DNA of 64,000 nucleotides from JAATFS01 sp037145635. GTDB taxonomy: Bacteria; Pseudomonadota; Gammaproteobacteria; Xanthomonadales; Xanthomonadaceae. Position 1 is the first letter of the stretch; each line of letters starts with the position of its first letter. The position numbers and the translations under genes were made by a program. Location of the stretch: contig JBBCXB010000001.1 in NCBI GenBank assembly GCA_037145635.1, positions 1,279,484 through 1,343,483 on the forward strand, read 5' to 3'. Shown one piece after another: positions 59,048-64,000 of this stretch. The notes below the pieces were generated by a model. It was given only the letters and a program-made list of their open reading frames with translations. It had not been told where the DNA came from and made no database searches.

Positions 59048-59661
59048 TGTGCGGCCCCCGCCTTGCGCATCACCGTCTCCAGCGCGGCACGCAGCCGCGC
59101 CTCCAGGGTGCCGTCGATGCGCACGCTCTCGGCGTGCACGCGCAGGTCGCCGCGGCTCAGGTTGAGGTCGGCGGCCAGGCGGGTGCCGGCCATCAGCGAC
59201 AGCAGCGGGGTCAGCGCGGCGATGTCGTCCGGGTGCAGCCGTACCTCGACCTCGCGGCTGGCCCCGCCGACCGCGTCCACCGCCTCGCTGACCAGGTCCG
59301 ACAGCAGCACCGGGTCGGTCTCGTAGGCGCGGCCGACCAGCTGGCCGGCGATGCGCACGGCCAGCTCGCCGAGCGCGCCGACGACCTCGTTCTCCAGCCG
59401 CGCCAGCGGGCGGGTGAAGTTGTCGAGGATGCCCTCGATCTGCGCGGTGAGCCGGCGCACCTCGGCCTGGCCCTGGGCGAAGCCCTCGGCGTGGCCGCGC
59501 TCGAAGCCCTCCTGCTGCGCCGCCTCCTGGATCGACTGGATCTCCTCCAGCGTCGGCGGGCGCAGGATCGGCTCGGGCTCGTCGTCGTAGGGCTGCTCGT
59601 CCAGCACCGGCGGTGGCGGCGTGTCCAGGTCCGGGGCCAGCCAGCGCACGACCGCGCTCAT
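59044..59661 (-). CDS. fliH: FliH, export ATPase regulator
   Basis: A 205-residue protein. Acidic N-terminus (DTPPPPVLDEQPYDDEPEP) is followed by a helical region with glycine-spaced repeats (EGFERGHAEGFAQGQAEV, the FliH GxxxG-type pattern, about 50-70) and a C-terminal FliI-binding domain (VEVRLHPDDIAAL). It holds FliI at the C ring through FliN. The start overlaps the fliG stop by four bases. Confidence 0.93.
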   Translation of the reverse strand: MSAVVRWLAPDLDTPPPPVLDEQPYDDEPEPILRPPTLEEIQSIQEAAQQEGFERGHAEGFAQGQAEVRRLTAQIEGILDNFTRPLARLENEVVGALGELAVRIAGQLVGRAYETDPVLLSDLVSEAVDAVGGASREVEVRLHPDDIAALTPLLSLMAGTRLAADLNLSRGDLRVHAESVRIDGTLEARLRAALETVMRKAGAAQ

Positions 59662-60668
59662 ACCATGGCCTCGGCACCGGCGCCGCCGAGGCTGATGGCG
59701 CCCTCATCGGCCAGGCGGCGGACGATGGTGAGGATCTCCTTCTGCGCGGCCTCCACGTCGGACAGCCGCACCGGCCCGCGCGCCTCCATGTCCTCGAGCA
59801 GGATCTCGGCAGCGCGCTGGGACATGTTGCGGGTGATCTTCTCGCGCACCTTGACGTCGGCGCCGCGCAGCGCCAGGCCCAGGCGCTCGCCCGAGACCTC
59901 GCGCAGCAGCGTCTGCAGGCCGCGGTCGTCGAGGTCGACCAGGTTGTCGAACACGAACATCAGGTCCTGGATGCGGTTGCCGAGCTCGGCGTCGATCTTG
60001 CTGATCGTCGCCAGGATGCCCTGGTCCTGCCCGGTCTCCATGAAGTTGAGGATGTTGGCCGCGACCTTGACGCCGCCGACGTTGGACGACTTGAGGTTCT
60101 GGTTGCCGGCGAACTGGCGCTCCATGATGTCGTTGAGCTCGCTGAGGGCGTTGGGCGGGATGCCGTCGAGGGTGGCGATGCGCAGCAGCACGTCGGCGCG
60201 CACGCGCTCGGGCAGCAGCTTCAGCGCCTCGGCGGCCTGGTCGCTGTCCAGGTGCGCCATCACGATGGCGATGATCTGCGGGTGCTCGTTGCGGATCAGG
60301 TCGGCGACCGCGCGCGGGTCCATCCACTTCAGCGTGTCCAGGCCGGTGGTGTTGCGGCCCAGCAGGATGCGGTCGATCAGGCCGCTGGCCTTGTCCGCGC
60401 CCAGCGCCTGGATCAGCACGTTGCGGATGTAGTCGTCCGCGCCCACGCCGAGCGAGGTCTTGCCGGCGAGCTCGTTGTTGAACTCGTCCATGACCCGCTC
60501 GACCTGGTCGCGCGAGACCCCGGCCATGGTCGCCATGGCGATGCCGATCTTCTGCACCTCCTTGGGGTCCATGTGCTTGAGCACCTCGGCGGCGTCGGCC
60601 TCGCCGAGCGAGAGCAGCAGCACGGCGGCGCGCTGGATGCCGTTCAACGGCGGAGTATCAGGCTTCAC
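59658..60668 (-). CDS. fliG: FliG, rotor/switch protein
   Basis: A 336-residue switch protein: N-terminal FliF-binding domain (LNGIQRAAVLLLSLGEADAA), middle domain with the EHPQ motif (NEHPQIIAIVMAHL) and C-terminal torque domain with the charged helix LMFVFDNLVDLDDRGLQTLL that meets the stator. Start codon is GTG at 60668, overlapping the end of fliF by 11 bp; no ATG fits the family N-terminus. Confidence 0.97.
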   Translation of the reverse strand: MKPDTPPLNGIQRAAVLLLSLGEADAAEVLKHMDPKEVQKIGIAMATMAGVSRDQVERVMDEFNNELAGKTSLGVGADDYIRNVLIQALGADKASGLIDRILLGRNTTGLDTLKWMDPRAVADLIRNEHPQIIAIVMAHLDSDQAAEALKLLPERVRADVLLRIATLDGIPPNALSELNDIMERQFAGNQNLKSSNVGGVKVAANILNFMETGQDQGILATISKIDAELGNRIQDLMFVFDNLVDLDDRGLQTLLREVSGERLGLALRGADVKVREKITRNMSQRAAEILLEDMEARGPVRLSDVEAAQKEILTIVRRLADEGAISLGGAGAEAMV

Positions 60669-62406
60669 TGGCGACCCATCCCTTCACGACCTGTGCGACA
60701 CGCTTGGAATCCGCCTTCACCGCCTCGCGCGCCTGGCGCAGCCGGTCCTCGTAGGCGTCCGAGGGCAGGGCGATCTGCGGCTTCTTGCCGCGCTCGCTGC
60801 CGATCTGGGCGGTATCGTTCTCCAGCCCCGGCAGCAGGTCGTCGTCGTCGACCATCTTGACGTCGGCGCTCTGCGGCTCGTCGCGCTCGCCGCCGGCGGC
60901 CAGCTTCTTGCTGCCGGCCGGCGCGTTGCCGGTGAGCTGGCGCAGGGTGGGGCGCAGCACGCCGAACAGCAGCGCCAGCACCACCACCGCACCGAGCAGC
61001 AGGCGCAGGCCGTACTGCACGCGCGGGTCCTGCCACCACGACGGGCCGGGGTCGGCCTCGGGCTTCTCGCGCACGAACGGGGCGTTCATCACCGACACGG
61101 TGTCGCCGCGGCTGGCGTCGAAGCCCACCGCCTGCTTCACCAGGGCCTCGACCCGGGTCAGCTCGGCGGCGCTCAGCGCCTGCTCGGTGGTCTTGCCGTT
61201 GGCCGCGGGGCGCGGCACGTTGTCGATCAGCACCGCCACCGACACACGCTTGATCCGGCCGGCCGGCTGGCGGGTGTGCTGCAGGGTGCGGTCCAGCTCG
61301 TAGTTGCGGGTGGCGCTCTTGGCGTTCTCGGTCGGCGTGGCCGCGCTGGCGGTCTGCGCGGTGGCGCCGGCCGCGGCGCCGGCACCGGCCGCGCCGGCGG
61401 CCGCCGCCGGCGTCCCGTTCGGGGCCTGGCCGGGGGTGTTGCTGGCCGCGCCCGGCACGCCCTGCGGGCCCGGCACGTTGCTGCTGTTCTCGCTGACCTG
61501 CTCGCTGCGCAGCTTCGGCGGGTCGCCGTTGTAGAGCTCGCGCGCTTCCTCGACCACCGAGAAGTCCATGTCCACGCTGACTTCCGGGTTGACCCGGCCG
61601 GGGCCGGTCATCGGCTCCAGCAGCTCGCGGATGCGCTGGTTGAACGAGCTCTCCTGGCGGCGCACCTGCTCGAACTGGGCGGCGTTGAGGGCGGCATCGC
61701 TGTTGGGATCGGCGATGGTGAGCATGCGCCCGCTCTGGTCGACCACGGTGACGCGGTCCGGCGACAGGTCGGGGATGCTGGAGGCGACCAGGTTGACGAT
61801 CGCATCGACCTGGTTGCGCTCCAGGGTGTTGCCGCCGCGCAGTTCCAGCACCACCGAGGCGCTGGCCACGTCGCGCTGGCGGGTGAAGGCGCTGGGCTTG
61901 GGGATGGCCAGGTGCACGCGGGCGTCGCGGACCGGGCGCAGGGTGCCGATGGTGCGGGCCAGCTCGGTCTCCAGCGAGTGCTGGTAGCGCGCGTTCTCGA
62001 CGAACTGGCTGACGCCGAAGCCGGGGTCCTTCTCCATCATCTCGAAGCCGCCGCCGTTGTTCTGGCCGGTCAGGCCGGAGCCGGCCAGCTTCAGGCGCGC
62101 GTCGTACAGCTTGTCCTGCGGCACGGTGATCGCGCCGGTGGTCTGGTCCAGCTTGAACGGGATCTGCGCGGTACGCAGCAGGTCGGTGGCCTCGGCCGTG
62201 CCCTTGTCGTCCAGGCCGGTGTACAGCGGCGCGTAGTCCGGCTGCTGCGACCAGAAGAACACCACCAGGCCCGCCGCCACGGCGAGGCTGATCATCAGCA
62301 TCAGCCCGAGCTTGCGGGTGATCTGCAGACTCTGGATGCGGTCGAACCAGGCGCCGGCTTTCACGGCGTTCTGGTTGAGGTTTTCCTTGGTGAGCGCGAG
62401 TGCCAT
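60658..62406 (-). CDS. fliF: FliF, MS-ring protein
   Basis: A 582-residue protein with two membrane helices (about 33-52 and 459-479) flanking a large periplasmic region of ring-building domains (YAPLYTGLDDKGTAEATDLL; RTIGTLRPVRDARVHLAIP). An Ala/Gly/Thr-rich insert (about 315-365) lies in the beta-collar region, and the C-terminal tail that binds FliG is conserved (QAREAVKADSKRVAQVVKGW). It follows fliE by 14 bp. Confidence 0.96.
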   Translation of the reverse strand: MALALTKENLNQNAVKAGAWFDRIQSLQITRKLGLMLMISLAVAAGLVVFFWSQQPDYAPLYTGLDDKGTAEATDLLRTAQIPFKLDQTTGAITVPQDKLYDARLKLAGSGLTGQNNGGGFEMMEKDPGFGVSQFVENARYQHSLETELARTIGTLRPVRDARVHLAIPKPSAFTRQRDVASASVVLELRGGNTLERNQVDAIVNLVASSIPDLSPDRVTVVDQSGRMLTIADPNSDAALNAAQFEQVRRQESSFNQRIRELLEPMTGPGRVNPEVSVDMDFSVVEEARELYNGDPPKLRSEQVSENSSNVPGPQGVPGAASNTPGQAPNGTPAAAAGAAGAGAAAGATAQTASAATPTENAKSATRNYELDRTLQHTRQPAGRIKRVSVAVLIDNVPRPAANGKTTEQALSAAELTRVEALVKQAVGFDASRGDTVSVMNAPFVREKPEADPGPSWWQDPRVQYGLRLLLGAVVVLALLFGVLRPTLRQLTGNAPAGSKKLAAGGERDEPQSADVKMVDDDDLLPGLENDTAQIGSERGKKPQIALPSDAYEDRLRQAREAVKADSKRVAQVVKGWVASEA

Positions 62407-62420
62407 CCGGTCTTAACCCT

Positions 62421-62792
62421 TTACAGCGGCATGTTCATGACGTCCTGGTAGGCCTGGACGAGTCGGTTGCGGACTTCCACGGTGGCGCGGAACGCCACCT
62501 GGGACTGCTGGGCGGCGACCATCACCTTGGCGAGGTCGGCGCTGGGGTCGCCCATTTCGAAGGCCTTGGCCAGGGCCCCGGACTTCTGCTGGGCCTCGTT
62601 CACGCCGCCGATGGCGTTGCGCAGGGTGTCGGTGAAGCTCGGCCCCTGCGAGGCCGGGGTGCCCTGGCTGCCGACCAGCCCCTGGATCTCGTTCCCGCGC
62701 GCCGCATCGCCGACCGGACCGACGGCACTCTGGCCCATCTGGTTCTGGTAGCTGCGGATCTGGGAGAGGATCGAATTTATGGAGTCGCTCAT
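62421..62792 (-). CDS. fliE: FliE, hook-basal body junction protein
   Basis: A 123-residue rod-adaptor protein. N-terminus MSDSINSILSQIRSYQNQMG, then SFTDTLRNAIGGVNEAQQKS and the conserved end VMVAAQQSQVAFRATVEVRN. It joins the MS ring to the rod. The ATG at 62792 is taken; another in-frame ATG at 62801 is possible, and neither has a clear ribosome site. First gene of fliEFGHIJK, downstream of a sigma-54-type promoter. Confidence 0.95.
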   Translation of the reverse strand: MSDSINSILSQIRSYQNQMGQSAVGPVGDAARGNEIQGLVGSQGTPASQGPSFTDTLRNAIGGVNEAQQKSGALAKAFEMGDPSADLAKVMVAAQQSQVAFRATVEVRNRLVQAYQDVMNMPL

Positions 62793-62826
62793 CGGAAGCA
62801 TCACACCACGGGGGCACGAGGCTTGT

Positions 62827-62842
62827 TGCAAGCCCCGTGCCT
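62827..62842 (-). promoter_or_regulatory. Sigma-54-type promoter of the fliE operon
   Basis: Minus strand AGGCACGGGGCTTGCA: one mismatch (first base) to TGGCACG-N4-TTGCA. It lies 35 bp before the fliE ATG. It overlaps an inverted repeat (GCACGAGGCTTG with CAAGCCCCGTGC, about 62814-62840) that could be a further control site. Confidence 0.78.
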
Positions 62843-63078
62843 AAGCCGCGCCAGGTTTCCGGCACCGGCCGGCCGCCGACGGCCAAGCGACTGATTTCAA
62901 AGGCCGCGCCGGATTCCGGGGGCAGGGCAGGGCCGACTGGGCGGCCCAGGCCGGTGATCGTGCGGCTGGTGGCCGCCGCCGCGCCCGCGCTGCCGGCCTA
63001 ACCGCTGCCGGTATCCTGTGCATTCCAGTGGCGGGTTGGCCTGCGATAGGCGCCTCGTTTGCCTGCGTGGGAGCGGCC

Positions 63079-63170
63079 CGCGGGTGCCGGGGCAGGACAC
63101 GCCATGAACCCGTCCCTGGGGGCTCTTCCACGACATCCCTGTCGTGGAAGGTCCTGCCCCGGCACCCGCG
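63079..63170. repeat. Large hairpin element with perfect 20-bp arms
   Basis: The arm starting CGCGGGTGCCGG (63079-63098) is exactly complementary to the arm ending CCGGCACCCGCG (63151-63170). Inside, CTTCCACGACA (63125-63135) and TGTCGTGGAAG (63140-63150) form a second perfect 11-bp stem around TCCC, directly abutting the right arm. No ORF or transposase is associated. Confidence 0.88.
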
Positions 63171-63424
63171 GACCCCTCTGCACGGATCGCCGGTCTGGCG
63201 GAACCAAGGGCGCTGCTTTCGGACGGTCCGTGCTGCTGCTTGCTCTGGTTCATCACGGCAAGCAGCCATCAGCCCGCCGCCAAAGCCAACAGTCAAAGCC
63301 AAATCCGACCGCCAAAAGCCAGAGCCAAGGGCCATCGGCTGACTGCTCAGTACGAATTCCAACCGCGCTGTCAGCTGTAAAGCATCGGCCACCGGCTTCC
63401 GCAGCCCTTGCAATGACTGGCCGA

Positions 63425-63537
63425 GGCGCCAGCGTGGCCGGGGATAGGCGGAGAGCGGCACAGGGATGTGCCGCGGCGGCGAGTCGGACAGGATGTCCGC
63501 CCGAGCCGAGGAGCCTGTCCCCGGTCACGCTGGCGCC
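63425..63537. repeat. Structured repeat element, copy B (complete)
   Basis: The 113-bp element begins GGCGCCAGCGTGGCCGGGGA and ends with its imperfect inverted copy CCCCGGTCACGCTGGCGCC (two mismatches over 24 bp). Inside are GCGGCACA-GGGA-TGTGCCGC and CGGACAGGATGTCCG hairpins, so the whole folds as an outer stem with two inner hairpins. Confidence 0.88.
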
Positions 63538-63899
63538 CCTTGCCGAAGCCCGTAATCGTTCCGGTGCTTCGAGCATTCCAGCGGGCAGTTGCCTGCGACC
63601 GGCACCCGCGGGCCGCTCTGCATGGAGGATTGGTTTGGCGGAGCAGAAGGCACACATTCCGGAGTGCTCATGCTTCTACAGGCTCTGATGGCGAACGGCC
63701 AAACCGCCAAGATGTAGGAGCCAGGCGCTATCAGCTGGTGGCTGACGGTCAAAAGCAAAAGCCAGCCAACTGCCCACTGTTTTCAGCCAAGGCTAATGAC
63801 CTTGACCTTGCGAGGCAGTCCAGCTGTACGACGGCGAGCCTGCATCGCTGCATGAAGCATCCGCCACCTGCCTCCGCAGCCGTTACAGCGACTCGCCGA

Positions 63900-64000
63900 G
63901 GCGCCAGCGTGGCCGGGGATAGGCGGAGAGCGGCACAGGGATGTGCCGCGGCGGCGAGTCGGACAGGATGTCCGCCCGAGCCGAGGAGCCTGTCCCCGGT
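63900..64000. repeat. Structured repeat element, copy C (cut by the window end)
   Basis: The 101 bases present are identical to the first 101 bases of copy B (63425-63525). The upstream flanks are only loosely alike, so the identity is limited to the element. Confidence 0.9.

Larger units (their letters stand above)
62843..64000. other. Gene-free, repeat-packed stretch upstream of fliE
   Basis: No reading frame here looks like a protein. The stretch contains a perfect 20-bp-arm hairpin element, two identical copies of the 113-bp structured element, a low-complexity AGCCAAA-rich strip (about 63280-63345) and short direct repeats. A GCATTCCAG box recurs at 63020 and 63573, and a CTCTGCA-to-AAGG box recurs at 63175-63211 and 63615-63651. 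The order of boxes suggests a composite unit of about 0.5 kb present nearly twice. Confidence 0.7.

Noticed and set aside
63280..63345. AGCCAAA-rich strip as a possible binding array
   Set aside because: The units are irregular in length and sequence, so it is treated as low-complexity DNA.
1..64000. rRNA, tRNA, riboswitch, insertion-sequence or prophage genes
   Set aside because: No transposase, integrase or phage gene and no conserved RNA motif was recognised on either strand by reading alone.

Overview
The window reads as the chromosome of a high-GC gammaproteobacterium of the Xanthomonadaceae (Xanthomonas/Lysobacter/Luteimonas/Pseudoxanthomonas type). This is inferred from gene content and order (two aconitases beside a large flagellar/chemotaxis block, a long tandem run of chemoreceptors, motC-motD-parC-cheW) and from family-typical intergenic repeats. 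The genus cannot be fixed from sequence alone.

Layout. 1-4225: 5' part of acnA (minus strand), an AbrB/PIN-domain toxin-antitoxin pair and acnB. 4389-9198: an overlapping minus-strand operon cheR-cheD-cheB plus a PAS-GAF-GGDEF-EAL protein. 9352-29678: seven chemoreceptor (MCP) genes, with cheW, a YcgR/PilZ flagellar brake, a periplasmic OB-fold-like protein and a Cys-rich membrane protein between them. 29741-33243: a stand-alone receptor sensor domain, a CheA, a CheY and a STAS protein. 33344-37209: motC-motD-parC and a ParP-like CheW protein carrying seven tandem repeats. 37380-38485: a small plus-strand gene and a repeat-rich gap. 38486-47923: flhB-flhA-flhF-flhG-fliA-cheY-cheZ-cheA. 48106-51108: a propeller-type GGDEF protein between flhB and fliR. 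51153-55475: fliLMNOPQR. 55725-62792: fliEFGHIJK. 62843-64000: a gene-free stretch full of structured repeats.

The genes form one transcriptional hierarchy that can be read from the DNA. Three minus-strand sites match sigma-54 promoters (GG-N10-GC) and stand before fliE, fliL and flhB, the operons for basal body, switch, export gate and the sigma factor FliA. Nine well-spaced sites and one weaker one resemble sigma-28 (FliA) promoters (TAAAGTTT-N11-GCCGATAA). They stand before cheR, the OB-fold gene/MCP1, cheW, the Cys-rich gene/MCP2/ycgR, MCP3, MCP5/MCP4, MCP6, the orphan sensor/MCP7, STAS-cheY-cheA and motC. So structural operons (sigma-54) make FliA, and FliA turns on the stator, chemosensory and c-di-GMP brake genes.

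The most unusual items are: a dispersed 113-bp element with inverted terminal repeats and internal hairpins (three copies, two identical over 101 bp); a 92-bp perfect-arm hairpin element beside it; the ParP-like CheW protein with seven copies of a roughly 30-residue acidic repeat; a receptor sensor domain with no signalling part; six of seven receptors ending in a CheR-tether-like xWxxF pentapeptide; a sigma-28 site so close to motC that its mRNA should be nearly leaderless; and an extreme G-tract between fliI and fliJ.
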